Assembly: GCA_002505455.1 (NCBI GenBank)
Contig: DAVB01000066.1
Coordinates: 1-28,977 of the forward strand
Direction of reading: 5' to 3'
From: Euryarchaeota archaeon UBA52
Lineage (GTDB): Archaea; Thermoplasmatota; Poseidoniia; Poseidoniales; Thalassarchaeaceae
DNA: 28,977 bases
In this document: piece after piece, positions 1-8,600 of the stretch
Layout: each line of letters opens with the position of its first letter
Position numbering within the stretch: the stretch's first letter is position 1
Notes under the pieces: generated by a model
What the model saw: only the letters and a program-made list of their open reading frames with translations
Database searches by the model: none
What the model was told of the DNA's origin: nothing
Made by a program: the position numbers and the translations under genes

Positions 1-189
1 CTTGAAAGTGGGATCTACCTCTACTTTCGAGTACTTGATTCCTCTCGACCCTAGAAGTGCCTTCACCTTGAAGCAAAAGGGGCAGGTTTCGAAGCAGTAC
101 ATTGTCGGTAGGCCGTTAACGGTTCTTTCCGGTACGCGTTTATTCTGTACTCCCGAAGTTGGCTCTTCATCTGAATCATTCACTGCCAT
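1..189 (-). CDS. Glutaredoxin/GST N-terminal-like thioredoxin-fold protein (partial)
   Basis: Only the first 63 codons lie in the window; the rest runs off the left edge. After a polar N-terminus of about 29 residues comes YCFETCPFCFKVKALLGSRG, a thioredoxin-fold beta strand followed by a CPFC redox motif and helix, as in glutaredoxins and the GST_N domain of membrane-associated prostaglandin E synthase 2-like proteins. The CxxC suggests glutathione- or thiol-dependent redox chemistry, but the substrate cannot be told from this fragment. ATG at 189 is chosen because a GGAG (199-202) lies 9 nt upstream. It is divergent from the SDR gene that starts at 311. Alternatives are a plain glutaredoxin or a GST-like protein; the missing C-terminus would decide. 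Confidence 0.72.
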   Translation of the reverse strand, partial: MAVNDSDEEPTSGVQNKRVPERTVNGLPTMYCFETCPFCFKVKALLGSRGIKYSKVEVDPTFK

Positions 190-279
190 GATATTACGCT
201 CCAAAGGACCCTTCTGAATCCATCGGATCGATGAAACATGCTTGCGATCTTTACAGACACCATTGCATGCCATCCGAGG

Positions 280-287
280 TATTTTTC
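280..287 (+). promoter_or_regulatory. Putative TATA box for the SDR gene
   Basis: The T-rich stretch TATTTTTC is centred about 27 bases before the ATG at 311, the usual archaeal TATA-to-start distance, so the transcript may be leaderless. It lies in the 121-base divergent gap 190-310. I see no other structured element there apart from the GGAG that serves the minus-strand gene. The match to the TATA consensus is weak. Confidence 0.35.
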
Positions 288-310
288 GGATGCTTTCCCT
301 GGGGCCTGTT

Positions 311-1246
311 ATGGCAGATGGTTTCCACGTGGTCACGGGGGCATTCGGCTATTCGGGAAGATGGATTGCCAAAATGCTTCTAGATCGAGGAATACGAGTC
401 AAAACTCTAACCAATGCTATCGGGAGGGATGATCCATTTGATGGGCGTGTCGAAGTGATGCCTATTGATTTTGAAAATATGGGCTCTCTCGTAGAATCTC
501 TGCGTGGTGCAGAGGTTTTGTACAATACCTACTGGGTCAGGTACAACAAAAAATCAGAGGGTTACGGTCATTCTTTGGCTGCAAGAAACTGCTCGATATT
601 ATTCGATGCGGCATTGGAAGCGGGGGTGGGCAGAGTAGTACATTTCAGCGTCTCTCGTCCCGAAGATGCCCCGGGGTGGACATACTTCCAGGGTAAAGTG
701 GAGGCGGAGCGTGCATTGAGAGAGTCGGGGAACTCCTATGCGATCATTAGACCTACTCTTCTTTTCGGGGGGAGGAGAAACGTACTGGTCAATAATATGG
801 CGTGGCTAATCAGAAGTTTTCCCGTCTTCGGGTTATTCGGGCTGGGGAACTACCCCATACAACCAGTTCACGTCGAAGACGTTGCTCGAGTGGCGATAGA
901 GGCTGGTATGAACGATGAAGACATGACAATGGATGTTGCAGGTCCTGAGATGTACGCCTACAAGGAATTCGTCAGAGTTATGGCGAGAGGGATGGGGGTC
1001 AGTAGGCTAATCGTCCCAATTCCCCCTGTAATTGGCTGGTTGGCTGGAAGGGCATTCGGAATTTTCCTGAGAGATGATGTCATTACTATGGCTGAGATAA
1101 GAGGCCTGATGCAGGGCCTAATGGCTTCTGAAGAGGAGCCCATTGGGGAGTTGCTGTTCAGCGAGTGGATTTCAGAAAATGGCGCTAGTTTAGGCCTCGA
1201 GTATCAGAATGACCTTCGTGAGAGAAGATATTCTCTACCAAATTGA
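311..1246 (+). CDS. NAD(P)-binding atypical short-chain dehydrogenase/epimerase (NmrA/NDUFA9-like)
   Basis: A 311-residue Rossmann-fold protein. The nucleotide-binding TGAFGYSG (TGxxGxxG) is at residues 9-16. Further features are an acidic strand end (MPIDFEN), a VVHFSVS strand, a YFQGKVEAE segment in place of the classical YxxxK, and the IIRPTLLFGG and PVHVEDVARV segments typical of extended/atypical SDRs such as NDUFA9-like and NmrA-like proteins. These often act on sugar nucleotides, quinone-linked or lipid substrates, or bind NADPH without catalysis; the substrate here is unknown. The frame is open upstream to 242, but ATG 311 is preferred because the Rossmann strand follows at once and a TATA-like element sits 27 nt upstream. 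It ends 8 bases before the convergent DUF4190-like gene. Confidence 0.78.
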   Translation: MADGFHVVTGAFGYSGRWIAKMLLDRGIRVKTLTNAIGRDDPFDGRVEVMPIDFENMGSLVESLRGAEVLYNTYWVRYNKKSEGYGHSLAARNCSILFDAALEAGVGRVVHFSVSRPEDAPGWTYFQGKVEAERALRESGNSYAIIRPTLLFGGRRNVLVNNMAWLIRSFPVFGLFGLGNYPIQPVHVEDVARVAIEAGMNDEDMTMDVAGPEMYAYKEFVRVMARGMGVSRLIVPIPPVIGWLAGRAFGIFLRDDVITMAEIRGLMQGLMASEEEPIGELLFSEWISENGASLGLEYQNDLRERRYSLPN

Positions 1247-1254
1247 AGGCAGCG

Positions 1255-1722
1255 TCAGGAGAATGAATCGAACGATATAACCCCAAGCAGAGCTAGAAGC
1301 ATAAGCATCGTAAACGGCACTATCTGTATGTAGTTGAGTATCAACCCGGCTACTGCCTGGCCATTACCTACTCCGGACGTTTTAGAATTCGAGAGCCCTG
1401 CATGCGAGAAAGCGACTCCGGCAAGGGCCATCGGCATGGAGAGGAAGCAACAAAAGAAGAAGAAGGCCGGAGCGATGACTGTGAATATAAGGGAGACTAT
1501 CCCCAATACCATTCCCGCTGCAGCTGCGCTATTAGATGGGAGTCGCTGATAAGAAACCACTACATTTCCCTGTATTAGGCCAGGGGGAATTCCCTTCGGC
1601 AAGGGCACGGGCACCGGATCAGGTGCGGGAGATGGTGTCACAGGAGCTGGCGGCGGCGCAGGGGGAGGCGGCGGCGCAGGGGGAGGCGGCGGCGCAGGAG
1701 AGGGTGGTCTCTCTGAAACCAT
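1255..1722 (-). CDS. Proline-rich DUF4190-like membrane protein
   Basis: 155 residues. The N-terminal third (about 1-45) is almost only Pro, Ala and Val, built from APPPPP-like repeats. Two hydrophobic segments follow, about 68-105 (GMVLGIVSLIFTV and a Phe/Cys-rich stretch) and about 122-150 (GQAVAGLILNYIQIV). The pattern of a GxxLGIVSL helix and a G.A.AGLILN helix is typical of DUF4190, a small two-helix membrane domain of unknown function often fused to low-complexity or zinc-ribbon N-termini. The tail is probably cytoplasmic and disordered. It has its own good TATA box at 1754-1763 and a leader of roughly 10 nt. The role is unknown. Confidence 0.7.
   Translation of the reverse strand: MVSERPPSPAPPPPPAPPPPPAPPPAPVTPSPAPDPVPVPLPKGIPPGLIQGNVVVSYQRLPSNSAAAAGMVLGIVSLIFTVIAPAFFFFCCFLSMPMALAGVAFSHAGLSNSKTSGVGNGQAVAGLILNYIQIVPFTMLMLLALLGVISFDSFS
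1650..1700. repeat. 18-bp in-frame tandem repeat, about 2.8 copies
   Basis: The unit GCGGCGGCGCAGGGGGAG occurs at 1650-1667 and 1668-1685, with a 15-base partial third copy at 1686-1700. It lies inside the DUF4190-like gene and encodes the repeated APPPPP block on the minus strand. An in-frame tandem repeat of this kind can gain or lose units by slippage without breaking the frame. Confidence 0.85.
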
Positions 1723-1753
1723 GTTAATACAACCTATGAGAAGGATATTTGCC

Positions 1754-1763
1754 TATATATTTT
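1754..1763 (-). promoter_or_regulatory. TATA box of the DUF4190-like gene
   Basis: On the minus strand the sequence reads AAAATATATA, a close match to the archaeal TATA consensus. Its centre is about 36 bases before the ATG at 1722, which predicts a start site near 1732 and a very short leader. The element overlaps the last base of the CPBP gene, so the DUF4190-like gene is probably transcribed on its own as well as by readthrough. Confidence 0.6.
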
Positions 1764-2467
1764 CAATCAAAAATTAGTTGGTATCCTATCGCGAATACAG
1801 CGACATCGCAGATAGCATGAGAAATCCAACAGACCCATATCGACCTGTGACGCATATACAGCCATGACCAAATCGCAGCTGCTGAGATCAAGCCGAAACA
1901 TGCTATTCCAGTCTGCCACCATTCGAACCCGAACAAATGGAGTGCAAGAGCGTGATGGAGTGTGAACATCAGGGCGGATACGACGATCCCTCCTAGTTCA
2001 CTTCCTGTAAGCTCGACTCCCTTTACAGTGATGAACCAACGGAAAACATACTCTTCAAGCAGGCTATTGAGGAATATCCAGTAGAACATTCCCGCCATGT
2101 AGACTTCAATACCGGTCAGACCAGTATTTTGCAGCTGCTCGACCATGGGCTCGGTGTCTATGGAATCTCCAAGAGTTATCCACACTAGCAATATTACTGC
2201 GCTCATGGCCAAGCCTGTGGCGACTCCCTCGAATATTCCGTTTTTATCTGAAAGCGACCATGAGAGAGGATTGCCCTCTAAACACAAGAACCAGTATGTT
2301 GGAACGAATAAAATCCATGCCTTGCACAGGATGAAGAATATCTGGGAGCTCGACTCTCCGTCAATCACAAGGAGGGTCATCAGTATCGAAAGAGTGGGGG
2401 TAAAGCCGACCAGCGATATTCCTATCAATGCCCTTCTCGATGATTCCACACATAGATTTCTGAACAC
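1763..2467 (-). CDS. CPBP-family intramembrane metalloprotease (Rce1/CAAX-protease-like)
   Basis: 234 residues and strongly hydrophobic, with about six to eight membrane spans. The family's conserved motifs are all present: the Glu pair and Arg in LLEEYVFR (E138, E139, R143), the FxxxH motif in MFTLHH (H171/H172), and a late HAICD motif (H217, D221). These are the metal and catalytic residues of type II CAAX prenyl endopeptidase-like (CPBP/Rce1) proteins, which cleave within membranes. Archaeal members have few known substrates. The start is a GTG at 2467; the frame stays open upstream into the aIF2-beta gene, so the exact start is uncertain. It lies 34 bases downstream of the aIF2-beta gene and probably shares its transcript. 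Confidence 0.82.
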   Translation of the reverse strand: MFRNLCVESSRRALIGISLVGFTPTLSILMTLLVIDGESSSQIFFILCKAWILFVPTYWFLCLEGNPLSWSLSDKNGIFEGVATGLAMSAVILLVWITLGDSIDTEPMVEQLQNTGLTGIEVYMAGMFYWIFLNSLLEEYVFRWFITVKGVELTGSELGGIVVSALMFTLHHALALHLFGFEWWQTGIACFGLISAAAIWSWLYMRHRSIWVCWISHAICDVAVFAIGYQLIFD

Positions 2468-2501
2468 ATCAGAGATATCATTTGTGGCTGCGATGACAGC
2501 T

Positions 2502-2912
2502 TCATAGACGTACGGGCCTAGTAGCGCCGCATGCCTGGCATTTCAACAAATAAGTACGATCTTCTTTGATAAATCTCGTATCTGGTGCTTTGCACTGTCC
2601 GCAAAGAATGAATGTCTTGACATAGGCCACTATCTTCTCCTTGATTCTCTTCGGCGGCACTCTTCCTTTGAGCAATATTCGAGTGGATTCTTGAGTGCCG
2701 GAAGTACCCAACTCATTGATCAAGAATTGATAGACGTGGTTGGCATCGCGATCCATTGAATCGACTATAGAAGAGAAGTTCCGAAGTATAGTCTGATTTC
2801 CTTCCAAAAGAATTTCTGGCTCGGGCATCGTCCAACGAGCACGTTCGCTGATATCCTTCGGAATACGATCCCTGGCCCTGTCCAACAGAGACTCATAATC
2901 GAACTCACCCAT
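2502..2912 (-). CDS. eif2b: Translation initiation factor aIF2 subunit beta
   Basis: 136 residues, the usual length for archaeal aIF2-beta. It begins MGEFDYESLLDRARDRIP, the N-terminal helix that contacts aIF2-gamma. The central alpha/beta domain (about 30-100) includes the GTQESTRILLKGR segment, and the C-terminal zinc ribbon uses C104, C107, C125 and C128 (CGQC and CQAC). As part of the aIF2 trimer it helps deliver initiator Met-tRNA to the small ribosomal subunit. The frame is open further upstream to 3035, but that part overlaps the divergent dUTPase gene and lacks homology, so ATG 2912 is chosen. The CPBP protease gene follows at 2467. Confidence 0.93.
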   Translation of the reverse strand: MGEFDYESLLDRARDRIPKDISERARWTMPEPEILLEGNQTILRNFSSIVDSMDRDANHVYQFLINELGTSGTQESTRILLKGRVPPKRIKEKIVAYVKTFILCGQCKAPDTRFIKEDRTYLLKCQACGATRPVRL

Positions 2913-2983
2913 GTAGTATCTGAACCACCCGTCCCTTTTCACCTCACCGGAGAGGATATGGACACATGGCCCCAGCCCATGGC

Positions 2984-3433
2984 ATGGACCCCCCCATCGA
3001 GGTGAAGGTGGTACGCACACATCCCGATGCTGCATTGCCCGTGAGGGGTTCGGAATACGCTGCTGGTTGGGACATAAGGGCTGTTGAACAGACCGTCGTG
3101 GAATTCAGAAGTTCAACTATGGTCCCTACTGGGTTGAAAGTTGCCATTCCAGCGGGATACGAGGGGCAGATACGTGCAAGGTCATCTCTTGGTCGGAAGG
3201 GACTCATACTCCCACACAGCATAGGGACGATTGATGCCGATTATCGGGGAGAGTTATTCGTGCTCATGACTTGGATTGGAGAAGGGAGTTCGTACACGAT
3301 AGAGAAAGGAGAGCGGATTGCGCAGATGGTGATAGCGCCTATCCCGCCAAGCAAGTTTACCGAGGTAAATCTAGAGTCTTTAGGCGATACTGAACGAGGA
3401 GAAGGCGGTTTCGGCTCAACAGGACGTTTCTAA
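2984..3433 (+). CDS. dut: Trimeric deoxyuridine 5'-triphosphate nucleotidohydrolase (dUTPase)
   Basis: 149 residues with all five trimeric dUTPase motifs in order: motif 1 YAAGWDIRA, motif 2 RSSLGRKG, motif 3 GTIDADYRGE (catalytic Asp and the uracil-binding beta-hairpin), motif 4 GERIAQMVI, and the Gly-rich, Phe-containing C-terminal motif 5 GEGGFGSTGRF. It hydrolyses dUTP to dUMP and pyrophosphate, which keeps uracil out of DNA and feeds dTMP synthesis. Start choice: ATG 2984 (MDPPIEVKVVR) fits the family N-terminus and lies 27 bases after a weak TATA-like GGATATGG. An in-frame ATG at 2966 is an alternative. It diverges from the aIF2-beta gene with 71 bases between the starts. Confidence 0.93.
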   Translation: MDPPIEVKVVRTHPDAALPVRGSEYAAGWDIRAVEQTVVEFRSSTMVPTGLKVAIPAGYEGQIRARSSLGRKGLILPHSIGTIDADYRGELFVLMTWIGEGSSYTIEKGERIAQMVIAPIPPSKFTEVNLESLGDTERGEGGFGSTGRF

Positions 3434-3445
3434 GTCCAAAACGGA

Positions 3446-3453
3446 AAATATAT
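3446..3453 (+). promoter_or_regulatory. TATA box for gfcR
   Basis: AAAATATA(T) lies in the 57-base gap between dut and the GfcR gene, centred about 41 bases before the ATG at 3491. That predicts a start near 3475 and a leader of about 16 nt holding an AGGT-type ribosome binding site just before the ATG. It indicates that gfcR and lysS have their own promoter. Confidence 0.55.
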
Positions 3454-3490
3454 CCGAAGCATTCTTGATGCTCGGTGTGCGCTTAAGGTC

Positions 3491-4075
3491 ATGCCCCCTC
3501 AGTCTATCGATGAGCTCCGCTCGACAGTTACCGCGATGAAGGCAAAGGGGCTAAACTCCCAACAGATCGCTGATGAGCTCTCTTTGTCCCAAACAACGAT
3601 CCAATGGTTGTCATCCACTCAGCAGCCAGTTGAAGATCATCCCGCAGATATCAGAGTCGGTTGGAGATCCATCGCCGTCAAAGGGGAGAGGATCGAAGCG
3701 GTTTCGGAGATTTTTGCAGACATAATGTTGGAAGAAATAGAGGACGAGATTGACTCAATAGTCGGCATTTCCATCAATGGTATACCATTTGCCACATGCA
3801 TAGCTTCTGGGATGGATCTTGAGCTTAGCGTGGCCCGTAGTATCAGCGAAGAGGAAGGCGGACACCTGTCGGAAGTTTTTGCGGGCGTGGAAGGTAAAAG
3901 AGTCGTTGTTATAGACGATGTTGTTTCATCAGGTCTGACCATGCGTAAAACCATTGAACACCTCACCAATGCCGGGGCTGAGGTTGTACTCTGTCTTGTG
4001 TTGGTAAACAAGACATGGATGGATGAAATCGATGGTGTGCCCCTGAGAGCACTTGTTCGCGCCGCTAGAATCTGA
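3491..4075 (+). CDS. gfcR: GfcR-type transcriptional regulator (HTH plus PRTase-like domain)
   Basis: 194 residues. The N-terminal part (about 1-45) is a helix-turn-helix, with GLNSQQIADELSLSQTTIQWL as the recognition unit. Residues about 60-190 form a type I phosphoribosyltransferase fold with an intact PRPP-binding loop, VVVIDDVVSSGLT. This HTH-PRTase order is that of GfcR, formerly annotated as an orotate phosphoribosyltransferase-like protein. In haloarchaea GfcR activates sugar catabolism genes; homologues in other euryarchaea may sense PRPP or nucleotides. It is not a true PyrE because of the HTH domain. It has its own TATA box, and lysS follows 11 bases after the stop, so the two are probably co-transcribed. 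Confidence 0.85.
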   Translation: MPPQSIDELRSTVTAMKAKGLNSQQIADELSLSQTTIQWLSSTQQPVEDHPADIRVGWRSIAVKGERIEAVSEIFADIMLEEIEDEIDSIVGISINGIPFATCIASGMDLELSVARSISEEEGGHLSEVFAGVEGKRVVVIDDVVSSGLTMRKTIEHLTNAGAEVVLCLVLVNKTWMDEIDGVPLRALVRAARI

Positions 4076-4081
4076 GGAAGG
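4074..4081 (+). promoter_or_regulatory. Ribosome binding site of lysS
   Basis: GAGGAAGG overlaps the gfcR stop codon (TGA 4073-4075) and ends five bases before the lysS ATG at 4087. It supports this start and translational linkage to gfcR. Confidence 0.6.
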
Positions 4082-4086
4082 CATAC

Positions 4087-5655
4087 ATGCACTGGGCGGA
4101 TCATGCTGCAAGAGTTCTCGCGAAGAGAGATGGGCCACAGACAGTGGCATCGGGGATAACTCCCTCCGGAAGTTTTCACATAGGCCATCTGAGAGAGATT
4201 CTTTCAGCGGAAATGATACATCGAAGCTGCCTAGACATGGGTATCGAATCGAGATACATATTCATTGTAGACAGCATGGATCCCCTGAGAAGAGTGTATT
4301 CATTTCTCGATGGTTCTTATGAGAAGTACATCGGCCACCCTCTTGCATTCATACCAGCCCCGGGGGCAGACGGGAAGCCGGATTCATCGCTAGGAAGCTA
4401 TGCTGACCACTTTCTGGACCCCTTCCTAAGGTCTCTAGAAGCTATAGGCGTGGTCCCGGAAGTGGTTCTAAATCACGAAGTATACGCATCTGGGGCCTTA
4501 GAAAGCAGGATACATTCTGTCATCGAGAAGCGTGATGAGATTAGAGATATCATAGAAACCATATCAGGCAGGGATCTTGATGAATATTGGTTCCCGTACA
4601 ACCCTCTTGGATCAGATGGTAGTATCGATGGAGTGAGAGTAACGGGGTATGATCGGCCGTATGTCCTTTGGAAGGATAGGCATGGCGCGGAGGGGAAGTC
4701 AGACATAAGAAAGGCAGACGGTAAAATGCCGTGGAGGGTTGATTGGGCTGCTCGATGGGGCCTCCACGGCATAACATGTGAGCCGGCCGGCAAGGACCAC
4801 GGTTCATCAGGAGGCTCTTATGACACAGGGATACCAATTTCGCGTCTCCTCGGCCATGAGCCTCCTGGGAAGATGGTCTATGAATGGATACAAATCAAAG
4901 GCATGGGGCCTATGTCCAGTTCCAGTGGCAATACTATTGGCCCCCTAGAAACTCTGGAAATCGTCCCCCCCGAAATTGTAAGGTATATGATTGCCAGAAC
5001 CAAGATGTCCAAGCATATCGACTTCAATACCGGGAATATGCTGTTCGAAACCGCAGACGAGTATGAAAGGCTGGTGAAGTCACCTCCCGTTGTTAGGGAT
5101 GATGGGCCTCGCCGCAAGCAAGTGGCAGCGGCTACGGCACGCGGTGCACTGAGGCTAAGTCAACTTTCAAGGGGTGCGCCCATTGAAGCAGGACAGGTCC
5201 CATTCAGACATCTTTCACTTCTGGCGCAGATCAGATCTGAAGACGAGTTAGTATGGGAATCATTGCGAAAATCTGGACATCTTTCAGGATCGCCTTCTGA
5301 AGCCTTGAAGTTGCGTCTATCGAAAATGCGGGCCTGGATTAATGGGGATCACTTTCCAGAAGAGAGTCGCATAGAAATATCGAAAGTCGCAGATCGTGAA
5401 ATGGTTGATTCTCTTGATGGTGATCAAATTGCTTTCATAAGGCATCTCGGAGATCGACTCAAAGAGTGTGAATGGAATGATTCAGACATAGGAACCCTGA
5501 TTGTTGATTCCATGAACCTATGCAACATAGAGGCGAGGAGTGGATATTTGGCCATATATTCGATACTAATAGGGAGAAGCAACGGACCGAAAGCCTCCAC
5601 ATTGATGGCAGAATGTGATCGTTATGAGTTGTCAGAGTTATTTTCCTTGGCCTAG
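4087..5655 (+). CDS. lysS: Class I lysyl-tRNA synthetase
   Basis: 522 residues, the typical length for the archaeal class I enzyme. It charges tRNA-Lys with lysine. The Rossmann catalytic domain has an intact HIGH motif at 31-34 (SGSFHIGHLRE). The family-specific segment EPAGKDHGSSGGSYDTG is at about 232-248. The KMSKS-position loop reads GPMSSSSGN at 274-282, so both lysines usual in the KMSSSKGN form are replaced. The helical C-terminal half (about 310-522) would bind the anticodon. ATG 4087 follows a GAGGAAGG ribosome binding site at 4074-4081 that overlaps the end of gfcR. It converges with carB; the two stop codons overlap on a CTAG. Confidence 0.92.
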   Translation: MHWADHAARVLAKRDGPQTVASGITPSGSFHIGHLREILSAEMIHRSCLDMGIESRYIFIVDSMDPLRRVYSFLDGSYEKYIGHPLAFIPAPGADGKPDSSLGSYADHFLDPFLRSLEAIGVVPEVVLNHEVYASGALESRIHSVIEKRDEIRDIIETISGRDLDEYWFPYNPLGSDGSIDGVRVTGYDRPYVLWKDRHGAEGKSDIRKADGKMPWRVDWAARWGLHGITCEPAGKDHGSSGGSYDTGIPISRLLGHEPPGKMVYEWIQIKGMGPMSSSSGNTIGPLETLEIVPPEIVRYMIARTKMSKHIDFNTGNMLFETADEYERLVKSPPVVRDDGPRRKQVAAATARGALRLSQLSRGAPIEAGQVPFRHLSLLAQIRSEDELVWESLRKSGHLSGSPSEALKLRLSKMRAWINGDHFPEESRIEISKVADREMVDSLDGDQIAFIRHLGDRLKECEWNDSDIGTLIVDSMNLCNIEARSGYLAIYSILIGRSNGPKASTLMAECDRYELSELFSLA

Positions 5656-8600
5656 ACAGTCCCAATTGTCAGACTCCTCGGCTCAGGCACGCCCTTGATC
5701 AATTCGGATATCGCCTTGACTTCCATCTTTGCACCTGAAAGCGTTGTTACAAAGGGGATATTTAGCTCGACGGCGAGCCTTCTCATCATATTTCCATCGA
5801 GTATCGCGCCCCCAGAACCGGTAGGGGTGTTGATGATCAGTTGGATTTTGCCTTGGCGCATCAAGTCCAGTGCGTCGGGAGAACCATGCTCGGCTATCCT
5901 ATAGGCGGTATTAGTGGGTAGGCCCCCGGACTCCCGGAGTACTGAGGCAGTCCCGTGCGTCGCATGTAAGACGAAGCCCATTGAATGCAAATCGCTAGCA
6001 AGGGGTATGATCGAATGTTTGTCTGCGTCCTTCACCGTGATATACACGCCCCCGTGAGTTGGGACTGGTATTTCTGTGGCCATCCTTGCTTTCAGATAGG
6101 CAGCGGCAGGAGATTTGTGAGATCCCATCACCTCTCCGGTGGATTTCATCTCGGGCCCGGGAGCCGGGTCCAGTCCTCTCAGCTTTATGAATGGAAAAAC
6201 CGGCGCCTTGACCGCTACTGCGTCAATCTGTCTTTCAGGTATGTCCAAGTCCTTTAGGAGATCGCCCATGGTGATTCTTGCAGCTATCCTTGCAAGCGGT
6301 ATGCCTGTTGACTTCGCAACGAAGGGGAATGTCCTAGAGCCTCTCGGATTGACTTCGAGCACAAATAGCGTATCGCCCTTTATGGCAAACTGTATGTTAT
6401 AGCAGCCGATCACGCCGAGTTCCAGGCCTATTCGTTTAGTCCACTCTTCGACTTCCTCGAGGATGGTGTCCGATACGTTCTGAGGAGGGATGAAGCACGT
6501 TGAATCGCCGGAATGTATCCCTGCCTCCTCCAGATGCTCCATCACCGCGCCTATCAGCACCTCGTGGCCATCGCACACAGCATCTACATCCAGCTCTATT
6601 GCATTACCAAGATATTCGTCAATGAGCAGGGGTTTCTCAGGCGCAACATAAGCCTCGGACATGTATGCATCTAGCTGCTTTGAGTCCGCGAGCACCTCCA
6701 TCCCTCTACCTCCCAGCACATAGGAGGGCCTGATCAAAACAGGGAATCCGATCTCAGCAGCACCATTCCTGACTGAGAGGGGGTCTTTTGCCGTGGTACC
6801 TCTCGGCATCCTCAATCCATTCCTAGCAGCAAACTCCTCGAAACGTTGTCTGTCGCTCGCTTCATCAACTGCGTCGGGAGACGTTCCGGCCATCTTCAAA
6901 TCTACCCCCATGGAATGCAGATGGTCAAGCTGACCCTGAATCGGCAATGCAAGATTGATTGCTGTTTGCCCTCCGAATTGCAAAATTATGCCATCTGCCC
7001 TTTCCCTCAAGAGTATCTCGATAACGGCTTCAAGAGTTAGGGGGTCAAAATAAAGACGGTCGCTTGTGTCGAAGTCAGTTGATACTGTTTCAGGATTATT
7101 ATTGATTATAATCGCCTCATGCCCCATATCCCGTATCGCACCAACCGCATGGACGCAGCCATAATCGAATTCAATTCCTTGTCCTATCCTAATCGGTCCC
7201 GATCCTATCACGACCATTCTCCTGACTTCTTCCGAGACTTCTGCTTGAACCTTGTCTATTCCTCCGGGAATATTGCCGCCCTCATATGTCGAATAGTAGT
7301 AGGGAGTCACCGCAGCAAACTCAGCAGCGCATGAGTCGACCATCCTGTATACTGGGTGTATTCCCAACGCGTGCCTGTGCCTCGTCATCTCAGAGATGGC
7401 AGAAATATCCAGATGTGGCTTGAAACCATTCATCGCATCGACGATATGTGCATCTGAGAAGCCGTATCCTTTCCATCGTCTAATTGAATATTCTTCGACG
7501 TTTTCTATGTCTGAAGAGGCTCCGGCCTCCACAATCTCTGCTTCAATTGAGGCCATCATCGAGAATCTGTGCAAGAACCACCTGGTTATCCCTCCAGAAA
7601 TTTCTCTGACCCTCTCTATGTCCCACCCTCTCCTGAAGGATTCAAAGAGAGCAGCCATCCTGCGATCAGACGGCGTGGATAGCCATGACTCTAGAGTCGC
7701 GTCATCAAGTGGAGTTGTGGCTCGCTCATCCATTGTCTCCCCCCCTAAGGCATCTGCCATTGTAAGTGGACGTGGGTGAGGTGATCCATATTCTAGGCTG
7801 GACCATGCTTTCAGAAATGCTTCTTCGAAACCTCTCCCTATCGCCATTACCTCTCCCGTGGACTTCATCGATGTCCCGATAGTCCTGTCTGCAGTCCTGA
7901 ATTTGTCAAATGGCCATCTAGGTATTTTTACGACGCAGTAGTCCAATGTCGGCTCAAATGCAGCCGTAGTTCCCTCCCCTGTGATGGGATTGGGTAACTC
8001 ATCAAGCGTGTAACCCACAGCGATTAGAGCCGCCATCCTAGCAATCGGATAACCCGTCGCCTTAGATGCCAATGCAGATGATCTGGAGACTCTCGGATTG
8101 ACCTCTATAACTCGATATTCGCCTGTTGATTGTTCGACAGCAAACTGAACATTGCAGCCGCCCTTTATGTTCAATCTCCTGATTAGTTTGAGTGCTGCAT
8201 CCCTAAGATTCTGGTGATCTCGGTCTGACAGGGTCTGTTGAGGCGCTACTACAACAGATTCCCCTGTGTGGACGCCCATTGGGTCCAGATTTTCCATCGT
8301 ACAGACGATTATTGCATTATCTGACGTGTCTCGCATAACCTCGTATTCATGCTCCTGCCACCCCAAGATACTTTCCTCGATGAGAACCTGCCCTATGGAA
8401 GAATGGAGAATGCCCTGTCTCGCTATCTCTACAAGTTCCCCCGTGTTGAACGCGGTGCCGCCTCCAAGGCCTCCCAGCGTAAACGCCGGGCGTATTAGCA
8501 GGGGATACGCTCCGAGGTCTTCTGCTGCGGCTAGAACCTCGTCTATCGAGCTGCAAGCTATCGCGCGGCACACGGGGAGGTCTATTTCTTCGCAGACTTT

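Noticed and set aside
2..217. Plus-strand open frame of 71 codons at the left edge
   Set aside because: The minus strand encodes a CPFC thioredoxin-fold start with a ribosome binding site, so the plus frame is antisense.
2145..2507. Open frame of about 120 codons on the plus strand opposite the CPBP gene
   Set aside because: The minus frame holds the EExxxR, FxxxH and HxxxD motifs, and the plus frame shows nothing coherent.
3491..4075. Orotate phosphoribosyltransferase (pyrE)
   Set aside because: The PRTase fold with an N-terminal helix-turn-helix marks the GfcR regulator family rather than a biosynthetic PyrE.
3637..4188. Open frame of about 180 codons on the minus strand opposite gfcR
   Set aside because: The plus-strand frame encodes a clear HTH-PRTase protein. 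The antisense translation is Ser/Thr/Pro-rich with no domain, as expected for a shadow frame.
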